64,000 bases of DNA from RGIG8050 sp045588915 (GCA_045588915.1 JAZNFA010000008.1:62001-126000); one strand, 5' to 3'. Shown: positions 36,301-42,679, counted from the stretch's first letter. Notes: a model not told the origin generated them from the letters alone. Translations and numbers: made by a program.

Positions 36301-37046
36301 ATTATCGTGAAGATGCTTCTCAAATTTTCTATGCTAAGTTCTTTGCAAGTGGTGAAAATTACTATACCGTTAAATGGATAATTGATAATGGTTCAAAACG
36401 ATATGCACTGTCACGTGATTTTAATGTCTGGTTTGATACTTCAATTGAACAATATCAGTCACGTGATACTGGTGTTCTCGTCGCCGAAGGTGATTTAATA
36501 ACGTTGCCACAAATTCAGGTTGATGAAAATGGTAAATCATTATCAAGTATCTTCGGTGGTTATATCTTGGGTTGGTATACCGAAGAAGAAAATATTCCTT
36601 ATTCGATTGGTATGACTGCTACACGTAATGTTACTTTTGTGGCAGAATTGAATTTTGACATTAACGATTATGTACAGTGTAAATTCCTGGATGAAGAAAA
36701 TGAAGAAATCCATTATTCTGGTCTAGTCGCAAATGGTGCTCAAGCATATATGGCGTTGTCTGGTATGGATGCTAACTTGATTAAAGATTATAATGATGGA
36801 TATCAAAAATGGGTATCTCAATATGCCTTTGAGTATCTTGATAGTACTGGAAAACCAGATGGTGTTTTGGAATTCAATTTAGGTACTAAAGAAGTAGTTG
36901 ATGATGCTGAACCTAAAGAAGAAGTTGTTACTACTTGGAATGACTACGTTTCAATGCTTGTTATTCTTGGTATTGGTGTCGCAGCTGCAGTTATTTCGTT
37001 AAGTGTTTACATTATTATGCGCAAAAAACACAAACAAGTAATTTAA
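27309..37046 (+). CDS. Giant repeat-containing cell-surface protein
   Basis: The 3245-residue protein has a signal sequence (about 1-38). Residues 60-290 form a Gly/Tyr-rich domain with runs such as AAGGGGGYGTHGG, like the glycine-rich ligand-binding fold of ALK-type receptors. At least 15 beta-type modules of about 100-120 residues follow, each opening with (Y/F)-(N/D/T)-G-x-x-(Q/H)-x-L (e.g. YNGLDQNLIS, YNGNYQNLLS) and closing with a (A/V)-G-(T/E)-Y-x-(I/L) strand. InlB/Listeria-Bacteroides-like repeats (RIQYDANGGIGDN; ILGWYTEEENIPY) come near the C-terminus, before one membrane segment and the basic tail RKKHKQVI. There is no LPXTG. It is likely an adhesin or matrix protein. The first third is richer in G and C than the rest. 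Confidence 0.85.
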   Translation: MGNNKRKASLIVLTIIVAALAVFPFFLDVFVDNAGVRAETAVWTSGKTSYSGDGYSTSTYNKTIDLTGGGTILVIAAGQDGSGGTGYGYGAVCLGFSKSNSSLCYIGGQAGDGYYYGGGYTDFYSNLALPSGTSSGWGKAAGGGGGYGTHGGANTSWNPSANITPYTGWTNASFGGYSGTLATGVEYDYTGGPAMGASGKQGKKGSTDRATSKSGASREVRTYNNSYKTITSSGGGNGAYAGGGGGYYVTDFSSYANDNVVLKCFPGGGGQCSSNLYPIYGADCALGVKSTGKGWLKAYQISPTTVPYIKSRTDSKGVLDETANVEIVDPGTSLGTNVWSIAAASKDCFGTGNPVNDSVKLGDYIATDWVYSYRTQEAGKDWSAWSGYSTSAPTLTTAACKIEVKCKYVIYAVGDTTKKNPCYNMQYKSATDAGADTNDSYTVKTVTLSATKKKEASWTVEPKAATGLVWNGDPKTLISNTPKSITGSTAVYGGIYIRNADGTLSSTYDAFSDGKPSKTAPGTYFVDFHIPGDDFYVKKYWGGFDVTISKADPGLTAGTLYAIDRIYNGSSQQMFSGSASRSGDGQVYYYCNTSSSTAPNTTNTGGYSPVNFVADVVDNGYYLWYRVAAGTNHAAAGWRVLKDANGNPISAKIKPAELMVTPTLMAECAYDGKSHNFITDVEYKSPNKSTKSNLQNDFDIYYDVTNSYGGDSSGKNKETSTRTYKNGEWSGISGIACNNFSVSVRWEPKSTVIASNYKSGSSGPYTSKIKRISDVNKIQTVGLTLIDEKELKLDYQGECTPFASSAVDLIVCEYEADNYITNYDRANDVCDDGLTPVNHLSFCFSQSPTAPTDASDYKTAKDPAELNAKILAEKVTKVGKWYVYFNVVRHYNLEPGTKFKGSEFNIGGMVITNEYLGGITMQGANANTPKDGSATFNGSPFVVVKDTTATLTSTVATFDKVEYAIGTSATGTPSSSSSDWKDTLAELPTKTEKGNYYLFVRWNASDNVAANAGLLYGEFIINPYNAANANTYFSGHDFKSTWGEPTTSANLQYYSQVFKNGDYQYGTLSNFTASVKGTSIKSSEFGTFEFALAKSSDDIPTSGWVTQQNFGNLKMKNVGTYWLRIKWTGGDNVDGTSTGIPYAYMMQGTSTICNPVFQITTLTANDNVTLAHQRYAESLGSIVYKYDVNGGHATSVSQPAFANGDQALQIKINNNAYNLLADASGKTTWEIYYLTSEFDTVDKISIDSPNWKKTLNEATVTQAGTYYLYVKVVAKDANINIARVYKFAGAQPTCIVQPAESYVEYTPTIRDDLKYNLQPQKLLSAGSTQTSPRVQYSLDNGVSWLDNWEDVQASSEGYHTVLCRGYPTDTKNFVVQTSGFSQVQIQIKPSSDQDVYYATYSEPKSTNGVVYTGKPIPTASLFNIGYAQVQGNSEIPLYYRWEDDNNSSQWYYYANLPLKTNVGTYVCIYKPDTAGHETEFGGAKEQKVTVQITKATIQVGSLFVSQNDLPYKVTDYELLLQAMDYGMYNTYGTLKNPNNVDLTYKNYLEHGTNLSAGTMGTLYYGVSKSSNITPSTWETDYFNIKARTVGDYYIWTKVDGGDNHQSLGPKCHNIGDPIKIVPVDLNSGDYAYDNIYVNQSTYSVNKGSTGTGLRYNGLLQSLISSFDLIMIIADRNNEGEVLLRDGNNETATPNSSSTVVKYNNFNRDDNIGTIYYAIVKKGANYPADDDYSDSGWSLNYETLQKVDADKFDFVIRFKPDTNSNIASDIKFRISAMDTWDGSTRDTIQIAPAVKDELVLSGYFKEDKMFDGNPQIITKAENSSGLSVKHKYTGANFTDVYNNQIIDQKYCYVRKGDLAPTLDAQWTDFENAKVLEVGEYQLYVKLITTSNIDYTIQPLIYPLLGENYAQITRVNESGITVVNPVYVNGLVYNGLDQNLISQAAYLKMTNGTVLVGQKGAITYYISSSSTEINKTGTTKNGQAYAMNNVKELHAGTYYIWAQFAQGESHTAMGPFYVGSVSIAQATHENIKLSNLEFNRKTYNGEEHALINTKVKQIFITGGKEGKELNGVDDYAKLEYAYSSSHEGLEGGTVWVEEANLAQFKARNAGSYYVWLRVTGFENSVTGVKDVVDFIKCYSDTEFALIERATLSNDNIEGVLSHRGLVYIAQSQALASIPNKLKLILSSTDTDLNTDTYNRDLSINWGLGESRKTEPTKWFTDIDSIDGTDHDTYYLWIWIPESANVHEHKVCFDEIYIDKATLHIIQEPGIYTDLIYNGNYQNLLSTAPIIKYYAVGTHYDKAVPYYDANAVAAEYRNTTSDSDWSNNLADMKGLDAITYKVHYRVPEAANWYLVEDDIEIIISPVDASTELVGLVEAPRAYTELAYNENEQDLVFFGLMSDDLPVAGCGAALEGCQIVFYYADDEYQKQYKYYYDVASGEYVWDPFTGKLPGRVNVGEYHIRYFVTESTKTGNFKASAVEDLYITIERREVYWEVRPQSIYGLKFTSNEQPILVAGRLNVGETNPCVAKGVTIKYTLDDPNAPVRNWQESIPVVDTPDLWYVWYRVEVDENNIFVGTENNDPEMGEMIVVLIERHVLAIRDLPRPYETIEYTAEEQSLIEYYFLSTDDVRDLGENAPYFEYSFSKFASDEDWVRDIKAKDVGEYTIYYRLNYDDALFEFRGENDGREDPMQLTIAIEAVELNFDSISALYVEDENGGYLTYKAAQYESFNPETQEYEYIPMYSDTLLKELESYMQYFYRRGDQYSQDVGWLPWADGTVINDLGIGSYQFMLRIVGDENANFKDYAQMGGFNTYTNKEDRVVEIIMQDYNTPAYVRAWIDFTTSMTYEESAFKFEGWVGKNGRLEIPFFDVDSTGRYNGAVIRLQTVNASYYYMSQDALSKDNKLKIELKSSDVKNVVKSFNPGLIHDEMKVYLYEVYRIQYDANGGIGDNLTEGWKWHKIDYLLAENKFSKTENGEVLVANGWNTSKAGNGTNYSSGAMYYREDASQIFYAKFFASGENYYTVKWIIDNGSKRYALSRDFNVWFDTSIEQYQSRDTGVLVAEGDLITLPQIQVDENGKSLSSIFGGYILGWYTEEENIPYSIGMTATRNVTFVAELNFDINDYVQCKFLDEENEEIHYSGLVANGAQAYMALSGMDANLIKDYNDGYQKWVSQYAFEYLDSTGKPDGVLEFNLGTKEVVDDAEPKEEVVTTWNDYVSMLVILGIGVAAAVISLSVYIIMRKKHKQVI

Positions 37047-37085
37047 ATTATGAAATTTGATACTGGTAGTGTACTAAATTAGTAT

Positions 37086-37114
37086 TTGACAAATTACGCA
37101 CAAACAGGTATAAT
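37086..37114 (+). promoter_or_regulatory. Consensus promoter of rplM-rpsI
   Basis: Perfect TTGACA (37086-37091), 17-base spacer and perfect TATAAT (37109-37114), ending eight bases before the rplM ATG. The transcript should begin within two bases of the start codon. No L13 leader RNA can exist here. Confidence 0.92.
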
Positions 37115-37122
37115 CATAAAAT

Positions 37123-37575
37123 ATGATAGCACAGAAAACATTTTTTGCGGACAAACAAAATACTAAACGTGAGTGGGTATTGGTAGATGCTACTGGATTA
37201 CCTGTTGGTCGTCTTTGTAGTCGTGTTGCGTTGATTTTACGTGGCAAACATAAACCAACTTTTACACCTCATTATGATGCGGGAGATTATGTAATTGTAG
37301 TTAATGCTTCAAAAGCAATTTTTACAGGTAAAAAAATGACTGACAAGTACTATTTCCGTTATAGTGGTTATGTTGGTGGTGATAAATATACACAAGCTAA
37401 AGAAGCAATGCACAAAAATCCTGCGTGGGTAATTGAACATGCAATTAAAGGTATGTTACCAAAAAATTCCTTGGGACGTAGTATGTTTAAAAAATTGAAA
37501 GTTTATAATGAAGCTGAACATCCTCATGATGCACAACAACCACGTAAAATTGATATTAAAGGGAAGGCAAATTAA
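37123..37575 (+). CDS. rplM: 50S ribosomal protein L13
   Basis: The 150-residue protein carries REWVLVDATGLPVGRLCSR and KTFTG-type conserved parts (IFTGKKMTDKYYFRYSGYVG, GMLPKNSLGRSMFKKLKVY). Length and content match uL13. It is first in the operon and has no Shine-Dalgarno sequence, unlike rpsI, which follows after two bases with GGGAAGG. Confidence 0.95.
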   Translation: MIAQKTFFADKQNTKREWVLVDATGLPVGRLCSRVALILRGKHKPTFTPHYDAGDYVIVVNASKAIFTGKKMTDKYYFRYSGYVGGDKYTQAKEAMHKNPAWVIEHAIKGMLPKNSLGRSMFKKLKVYNEAEHPHDAQQPRKIDIKGKAN

Positions 37576-37577
37576 TT

Positions 37578-37982
37578 ATGGCAGTTAAGAAAAATGCAGT
37601 AGCTCAAAGCTTAGGGACAGGACGTCGTAAATCTAGTGTTGCACGCGTTCGTTTAGTTAAAGGTACTGGTAAAGTTGTTATTAACGGCAAACAGTTGGAA
37701 GAATATTTCGGTGATGGTTTTATGCGTTTGACCGTTAATCAACCATTCACTTTGTTGGATTTAAATACTTTTGATGCACTTGTTAATGTTAATGGTGGTG
37801 GTTTGACCGGACAGGCTGGTGCAATTCGTCATGGTATTGCGCGCGCTTTAGTTAAAGAAGATGCTAACTTTAAAGCAGAATTAAAAAAAGCAGGTTTCTT
37901 AACACGTGATCCTCGTATGAAAGAACGTAAGAAATATGGCTTGAAAGGCGCACGTCGTGCTCCACAATTCTCAAAAAGATAA
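37578..37982 (+). CDS. rpsI: 30S ribosomal protein S9
   Basis: The 134-residue uS9 has GTGRRKSSVARVRLVKGTGK near the N-terminus and the typical tail DPRMKERKKYGLKGARRAPQ ending FSKR, which reaches the P-site tRNA. It is co-transcribed with rplM. Confidence 0.96.
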   Translation: MAVKKNAVAQSLGTGRRKSSVARVRLVKGTGKVVINGKQLEEYFGDGFMRLTVNQPFTLLDLNTFDALVNVNGGGLTGQAGAIRHGIARALVKEDANFKAELKKAGFLTRDPRMKERKKYGLKGARRAPQFSKR

Positions 37983-37983
37983 G

Positions 37984-38012
37984 TTGCCATTTTTGTTTCA
38001 GTTGGGTATAAT
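37984..38012 (+). promoter_or_regulatory. Promoter of the MreB-like gene
   Basis: TTGCCA (37984-37989) starts two bases after the rpsI stop; with a 17-base spacer comes TATAAT (38007-38012), five bases before the GTG at 38018. There is no ribosome site. Confidence 0.85.
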
Positions 38013-38017
38013 ATTTT

Positions 38018-38842
38018 GTGCCTATTGAAATTGTTGCGAATTTTACTAATGATAGCCTTAGACTTTATAAACGTGGTCTAGGCATCATTTTTAATGAAGA
38101 AATTGATGATGATTTAAGAAAAAAAATCAAAAAGGTTTTAACAGAGCAAGAACAAAAAAAGATAGCAGTTGTGGCTGCGTCGGGAGAAACAGAAGACCGT
38201 TTGGCTTGCGAAAAATCTATTTTGTATGATGCCGGTTTTTCTGATTTGGTTTATGTACAACCAACAATTGCTTTAGCTTCTTATTTCGGTTATCCATTTA
38301 CAGAACAAGTTCCTGTTATGTCTGTCGTTATCGGTGAGAATTCAACCGACCTAGCTATTATTTTAGGTAAAAAAACATTATACAGTGGAATTTTGGACGT
38401 TGGCACAGATTCTTGCATTAATGCGATTATTGATTTAGTTCAAAAAAAATTTAATGTTGAAATTGGTTATGAAACTGGTTATGGAATTTTTCAAGATGTG
38501 GCATCACTTCTTAAAAATGATACACGCTATGTAAAATTCCCAGATTTTATCTTAAAGGCTGAACAAGTCCGTGAAGTAATATATCCTATATACGCACAAA
38601 TTATTGGTGCTATCAATCATTTATTACCACAGACAACTGCAGACGTAATGAGGCAAATAATCAACACTGGTGTTATTTTTGGTGGTGTTGGTGCTGGCGT
38701 TCGTGGTTTGACTGAGGCTGTTTATTGGAGTCTGCAATTACAATCAATGATTGCAACTGATGAAGAAAATGCAACCTTATTAGGCGCTGGTTCTTTATTA
38801 GATAGTCCACAACTATTTCTAAAATTATCAACTGATGCATAA
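38018..38842 (+). CDS. Divergent MreB-like actin homologue with degraded nucleotide-binding motifs
   Basis: The 274-residue protein follows the order of MreB segments: IVANFTNDSLRLYKRGLGII stands where MreB has the phosphate-1 loop, VVIGENSTDLAIILG where MreB has the phosphate-2 loop GGGT, and TGVIFGGVGAGVRGLTEAV where MreB has the adenosine motif GGGALLRGL. The key glycines and threonines of the first two loops are missing and the protein is about 60 residues shorter than MreB. It probably does not bind ATP normally and may have a structural role. It is followed after two bases by an M50 protease; in Bacillus, spoIVFB also lies near the mre genes. Confidence 0.65.
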   Translation: MPIEIVANFTNDSLRLYKRGLGIIFNEEIDDDLRKKIKKVLTEQEQKKIAVVAASGETEDRLACEKSILYDAGFSDLVYVQPTIALASYFGYPFTEQVPVMSVVIGENSTDLAIILGKKTLYSGILDVGTDSCINAIIDLVQKKFNVEIGYETGYGIFQDVASLLKNDTRYVKFPDFILKAEQVREVIYPIYAQIIGAINHLLPQTTADVMRQIINTGVIFGGVGAGVRGLTEAVYWSLQLQSMIATDEENATLLGAGSLLDSPQLFLKLSTDA

Positions 38843-38844
38843 GC

Positions 38845-39624
38845 TTGGATGTGCGTTTCTTTGTACATCCATTGTTTATTTTAACAGCAATTGTGACAAT
38901 TTTTTTTGCTGTTACTGAATTTTTTATTGCCTTAACGATTGCTGTTTTTTTGCACGAAATTGCGCATGCAATGATTGCTAAAAATTTTGGTGTTGCTGCT
39001 GTTCGTGTTACCTTAGCACCCTTTGGCGGTGTTTTGAATTTGAAGACTAAAGTTTTAACACCACATCAAAAGAGTATAATTTATTTAGCAGGGCCAATTG
39101 CAAGCTTATTCTTTAGTTTATTCTTTGGAGTCATGGTTTGGCTTTTTCCTGTTATTTTTAATTATCTTGAATATTTAGTGGTAGCAAATTTTTTAGTGGG
39201 AGTTATCAACCTATTCCCAATTTATCCACTTGACGGTGGTAAAGTTTTGGCACAAGTTATGTCGGCTCGATTGATTTTTATATGGTCAAATGTTATTTTC
39301 GTTGGTGTTTTGTTGTTTGCCCTGATTACTTTTCGTTGGTGGTGGATTTTTTTTAGTATAATTATGTTGCTACAAATCAATTGGGAGTTTAAGCAAAATC
39401 TATATTTGGACAAGTTTAATCTTAATAAAAATAAATTTGGTAAATTTGTCAAATGTGCAGTTATGTCTTCAATGTCTTTGTGTGATGTTTATCGTTTAGT
39501 TAATCACAAGCAACCGACAGAATTTGTGGTTATTGATTGCCACAATCGAGTTTTTTATGAAAATGATTTAGAACAGTGGTTGCTTAAAAATGATAGCTAT
39601 ACTTTATTAGAAAAATGTCTTTAG
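38845..39624 (+). CDS. M50-family intramembrane metalloprotease, SpoIVFB-like
   Basis: The 259-residue membrane protein has the zinc motif HEIAH in AVFLHEIAHAMIAK and the second ligand motif LFPIYPLDGGK, both in hydrophobic surroundings, as in site-2 proteases such as SpoIVFB that process pro-sigma K. The C-terminal 60 residues may be a reduced CBS-like domain. No spoIVFA gene is adjacent. The start may be TTG at 38845 or GTG at 38851; neither has a good ribosome site, so it is probably coupled to the MreB-like gene. Confidence 0.85.
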   Translation: MDVRFFVHPLFILTAIVTIFFAVTEFFIALTIAVFLHEIAHAMIAKNFGVAAVRVTLAPFGGVLNLKTKVLTPHQKSIIYLAGPIASLFFSLFFGVMVWLFPVIFNYLEYLVVANFLVGVINLFPIYPLDGGKVLAQVMSARLIFIWSNVIFVGVLLFALITFRWWWIFFSIIMLLQINWEFKQNLYLDKFNLNKNKFGKFVKCAVMSSMSLCDVYRLVNHKQPTEFVVIDCHNRVFYENDLEQWLLKNDSYTLLEKCL

Positions 39625-39872
39625 TTTTTATCTTTAATGCTTTTAATTTTTTGTAGTTCAAAACGATACTTCTGTTTGACATCTGGATATTTTATATGGT
39701 CAACTTCGGAACAAAACATATCGTAAGGTCTTATGTATAAACCTGTATCGCCGTATAAAGCTCGATACACAACGTACTTTTCACGAGTTTCACTGTGAAC
39801 TGCGATATCTTCAACTAAATACAAATCGCCCTTAAAATGTTTGTAGATTGATTTAATTTTTATCTCGTTCAA
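39621..39872 (-). CDS. DUF1653-family protein
   Basis: The protein of 83 residues has YKHFKGDLYLVEDIAVHSET, VVYRALYGDTGLYIRPYDMF and KYPDVKQKYRFEL, which match the small DUF1653 proteins of unknown function. I set the start at the TTG at 39872, since AAGGAG lies nine bases upstream; the longer frame reaching 39914 lacks a ribosome site. Its 3' end overlaps the M50 gene by four bases. Confidence 0.85.
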   Translation of the reverse strand: MNEIKIKSIYKHFKGDLYLVEDIAVHSETREKYVVYRALYGDTGLYIRPYDMFCSEVDHIKYPDVKQKYRFELQKIKSIKDKN

Positions 39873-39924
39873 TGTTAATTTCTCCTTAGATGATAAAGAT
39901 GTTATAAAGATCATAACGAGTTAA

Positions 39925-40000
39925 TGGTGGCGATGGCTGGAATCGAACCAGCGATACCCGGGGTATGAACTCGGTGCATTAACCGCTGTGCTACATCGCC
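39925..40000 (-). tRNA. tRNA with CAT anticodon (Met elongator or lysidine-Ile)
   Basis: The minus strand folds as a full cloverleaf: GGCGATG pairs with CATCGCC, then A73 and an encoded CCA. The T arm is GCTGG-TTCGAAT-CCAGC and the anticodon loop TTCATAC gives CAT. The D stem is short (GCA/TGC). Position 1 is paired with 72, so it is not the initiator. The anticodon stem CCGAG/CCCGG has an A-C mismatch at 30:40. CAT could be read as Met or, after lysidine modification, as Ile AUA. Confidence 0.92.
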
Positions 40001-40048
40001 GTATATCTATAATATCAAACAATTTAAAATAACGCAAGATATTTATGG

Positions 40049-40114
40049 TTGCTTTTTTGAGATAAATATTGTATGATATTTGCGTATCTTTTTCCTGCAT
40101 TTGTTGGATGCAGG
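40049..40114 (+). promoter_or_regulatory. Promoter and hairpin leader of rpsF-ssb-rpsR
   Basis: TTGCTT (40049-40054) and TATGAT (40072-40077) are 17 bases apart. The transcript then has a leader of about 55 bases with CCTGCAT (40094-40100) paired to ATGCAGG (40108-40114) before AAAGGAGG. This is one of the few transcription units here with a real leader. The hairpin is where an S6:S18 autoregulatory RNA would be expected, although I cannot confirm the motif. Confidence 0.55.
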
Positions 40115-40140
40115 CGTTAGACCATAAAAGGAGGTAAAAT

Positions 40141-40521
40141 ATGGAAAACAAAAAGTCATACGAATGTATGGTTGTTGTGGATGCAAAACTTAACGAAGCA
40201 AAGCGCGATGAATTAATCGGCCGTTTGAAAAAAATGGCAGGTGAACAAACAACAATAGAAAAAATGGGTCAAAAGAAATATGGTTTCTATTATTTGTTAA
40301 ATTTTAGTGCAACTTCTGATGTTCCAGCAAAAATGACAGCATCAATGAACATTACCGAAGGAATTAATCGTTATTTGTTTATTGCTAAGACTGACATTAT
40401 GTTGGCTCAAGATGTAATTCGCAAACAAAATCGTGCAAAAGCTCGTGAAGAATATTTAGCGAAAAAAGAATTGCGCGAAAAAGAATCTAAAGAATCCAAA
40501 GAAGTTAAAGAAGGAGAATAA
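40141..40521 (+). CDS. rpsF: 30S ribosomal protein S6
   Basis: The 126-residue bS6 has YECMVVVDAKLNEAKRDELI, KMGQKKYGFYYLLNFSA and a Lys/Glu-rich C-terminal tail of about 25 residues. It is the first gene of the conserved rpsF-ssb-rpsR operon and binds S18 on the 30S platform. Confidence 0.95.
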   Translation: MENKKSYECMVVVDAKLNEAKRDELIGRLKKMAGEQTTIEKMGQKKYGFYYLLNFSATSDVPAKMTASMNITEGINRYLFIAKTDIMLAQDVIRKQNRAKAREEYLAKKELREKESKESKEVKEGE

Positions 40522-40527
40522 TTTACC

Positions 40528-40917
40528 ATGAATAAAGTTTTTTTAGTTGGTAATTTAACACGTGATCCAGAATTGACTACAGTTGGTGCTAATAATGCTA
40601 GCGTATGTAAGTTCGGTATCGCAGTTAATCGTCGTGTTGGAGGTAACCAAGAAACTGATTTTTACAATATTACAGCTTGGAGAATGTTAGGTGAAAACTG
40701 TGCTAAGTTCATCAAGAAAGGAAGTAAAGTAGCAATCAGTGGTGATATCCAAATTCGTAATTACGAAGATAAAGAAGGAAACAAACGTACTTCTGTTGAA
40801 GTTACTGCAGATGCTGTGGAATTTTTAGATCGCAAAGGTGATAGTCCAAGCAATTCATACGATCAAACAAGCAATGTTGAAATGAAGCCAATTGCTGATG
40901 ATTCATTACCATTTTAA
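40528..40917 (+). CDS. ssb: Single-stranded DNA-binding protein
   Basis: The 129-residue protein starts MNKVFLVGNLTRDPELTTVG with an OB fold, and ends in DSLPF, the acidic-hydrophobic tail that recruits repair and replication proteins. It lies between rpsF and rpsR as in most Bacillota. The linker is shorter than usual. Confidence 0.96.
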   Translation: MNKVFLVGNLTRDPELTTVGANNASVCKFGIAVNRRVGGNQETDFYNITAWRMLGENCAKFIKKGSKVAISGDIQIRNYEDKEGNKRTSVEVTADAVEFLDRKGDSPSNSYDQTSNVEMKPIADDSLPF

Positions 40918-40932
40918 TTAAAAGGAGAAGTT

Positions 40933-41253
40933 ATGGGAGAAAATTTATCAACACGTGAAGTTATCGAAGAATTAAGTCGTCAAGAAAATAAGGCGAAAAG
41001 AAATTCTGCAGAAGCTGTTGAAGAACGTAAAGAAAAACGTGCACCTCGTCAAAAACGTCGTGTTTGTGCGTTCTGTATGGAAAAAGATGAAGCTAAACGC
41101 CCATTGTATATTGATTACAAAGATCCTCGTTTGAAGAAGTATATTTCAGAAGGTGGAAAAATCTTTCCACGTCGTCAAACAGGTTTGTGCGCAGCTCATC
41201 AACGTGAATTAGCTCGTGCAGTTAAAGTTGCTAAATCTATGGGGTTATTATAA
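40933..41253 (+). CDS. rpsR: 30S ribosomal protein S18 with N-terminal extension
   Basis: The bS18 core (CAFCMEKDEAKRPLYIDYKD, GKIFPRRQTGLCAAHQRELA) is preceded by about 45 charged residues, making 106 residues in place of the usual 75-80. AAAAGGAGAAG precedes the ATG. Two Cys at CAFC and one before AAH suggest a zinc-binding form. Confidence 0.94.
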   Translation: MGENLSTREVIEELSRQENKAKRNSAEAVEERKEKRAPRQKRRVCAFCMEKDEAKRPLYIDYKDPRLKKYISEGGKIFPRRQTGLCAAHQRELARAVKVAKSMGLL

Positions 41254-41282
41254 TTACAACCACAAAATTTTATAGCAGTATC

Positions 41283-41321
41283 AAAAAATAGCGCATATAT
41301 AAAGACGTGCGCTATTTTTTT
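41283..41321 (+). terminator. Terminator of rpsF operon, overlapping the murC start
   Basis: AAATAGCGCA (41286-41295) pairs with TGCGCTATTT (41308-41317), extended by A and T runs. The GTG start of murC at 41307 lies at the base of the right arm, so the murC start codon is part of this hairpin. Confidence 0.85.
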
Positions 41322-42644
41322 GTTGGTATTGGTGGAGTTTCTATGTCTGCGTTGGCTAAGTTACTATGCAAAGAAGGTCATACAGTCGTTGGTAGTGATG
41401 CTGTAGAATCTAACAGTACTAGAGATTTATTGATGCTTGGTATTCAAGTTTATATTGGGCATAATTCAGTAAATGTTGAAAAAGAAAAACCAAATTATTT
41501 GGTTATCAATGGAGCAATTGTCGATGATAATCCTGAGTTGTTGTATGCACAAAAAAATGGCATTAAAATTATCTATCGTGAAGTGTTATTAGCACGAATT
41601 GCACGGAAATATCAAAAGGTAATTGCTATTGCTGGTTGTCATGGTAAAAGTTCGACTACGGCTATTACTGGATCAATTTTTCGAAATTCTGGTTGTCGAC
41701 CAACTGTACATAACGGAGTGAATGATAATTTGTATGTTGGTGATAAGCAGTGGTTTATTACCGAGGCTTGTGAGTTTCGGAAAAGTTTTCTTAAATTAAA
41801 ACCCTATATTGCAATTATTACAAACGTTGATGCTGACCATTTGGATTGTTATCGCAATTTAGATGAAATCAAAAAAAGCTTTGCGCAATTTACTGCTCAA
41901 AGTGAAATTGTCATCAAAAATGCAAATGATGTTAATAGTGCACATTTGTATGGTAAAAAACAAACTTTTACTTTTGGTATAAATACAGGGGATGTACATG
42001 CAAGTAATTTGCATCCTTTGACTGGTGGTGGCTATAGTTTTGATTTAGCTGTTAACCCACATATGTTTGGTTTTTTTTATCAAATTCCACGGATTAACAT
42101 TCATATTCCTGGTCTACACAACGTTCTTAACGCCTTGGCTGCCATTACGTGCGCTTTAGTCTGTAAAATTGATTTATCTTCAATCTTTAACGGTGTTGCT
42201 CAGTATAAAGGTATTGCACGTCGTTTTCAATACTTTGCTCGAATTGGTAAAACAAGAATGATTTTAGATTATGCACATCATCCACGTGAAATTCAAACAA
42301 CCATTCAAACAGCCAATAGTCTCTATCAAAAATATTTATTAGTCTTTCAGCCACATACATATACACGCACAATTTCTTTGTGGGGAGATTTTTTACAGGT
42401 ACTAGCTAAAGTTCCAAATTTAGTTCTATATAAAACTTATGCAGCACGTGGTAAGCCAATTGTTGGAGGGCGAGCTTTAGATTTAAGTCGTAGGTTAGGT
42501 GTTCCATACTTTACAAATACGCAAAAACTATTATCTTATCTGCGTAAGACTTCGTTAGAATATGATGCAATTGTTCTATGTGGAGCTGGGGATGTCGTAA
42601 GTGGTGAATTTTTACGTCAAGCGCCATTTGTAACATTTGATTGA
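41307..42644 (+). CDS. murC: UDP-N-acetylmuramate--L-alanine ligase
   Basis: The 445-residue Mur ligase adds L-Ala to UDP-MurNAc in peptidoglycan synthesis. It begins MRYFFVGIGGVSMSALA (UDP-binding loop), has the ATP loop IAGCHGKSSTTAITG (usually GTHGKTTT), and TNVDADHLDCY, a typical MurC segment; LDYAHHPREI follows in the C-terminal domain. The start is GTG with a TATATA box five bases upstream and no ribosome site. Confidence 0.92.
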   Translation: MRYFFVGIGGVSMSALAKLLCKEGHTVVGSDAVESNSTRDLLMLGIQVYIGHNSVNVEKEKPNYLVINGAIVDDNPELLYAQKNGIKIIYREVLLARIARKYQKVIAIAGCHGKSSTTAITGSIFRNSGCRPTVHNGVNDNLYVGDKQWFITEACEFRKSFLKLKPYIAIITNVDADHLDCYRNLDEIKKSFAQFTAQSEIVIKNANDVNSAHLYGKKQTFTFGINTGDVHASNLHPLTGGGYSFDLAVNPHMFGFFYQIPRINIHIPGLHNVLNALAAITCALVCKIDLSSIFNGVAQYKGIARRFQYFARIGKTRMILDYAHHPREIQTTIQTANSLYQKYLLVFQPHTYTRTISLWGDFLQVLAKVPNLVLYKTYAARGKPIVGGRALDLSRRLGVPYFTNTQKLLSYLRKTSLEYDAIVLCGAGDVVSGEFLRQAPFVTFD

Positions 42645-42672
42645 CAAGTGTGCTATAACGTGGTAATATAAT
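42641..42672 (+). promoter_or_regulatory. Promoter of rpmE
   Basis: TTGACA (42641-42646) overlaps the murC stop codon. TAATAT (42664-42669) at 17 bases, or TATAAT (42667-42672) at 20 bases, serves as the -10 box, leaving 7-10 bases before the ATG with no ribosome site. Confidence 0.7.
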
Positions 42673-42679
42673 TTCTATT

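Noticed and set aside
40094..40140. A confirmed S6:S18 riboregulator
   Set aside because: The hairpin is in the right place but I could not recognise the conserved bulge of the motif, so it is only listed as a possible leader.
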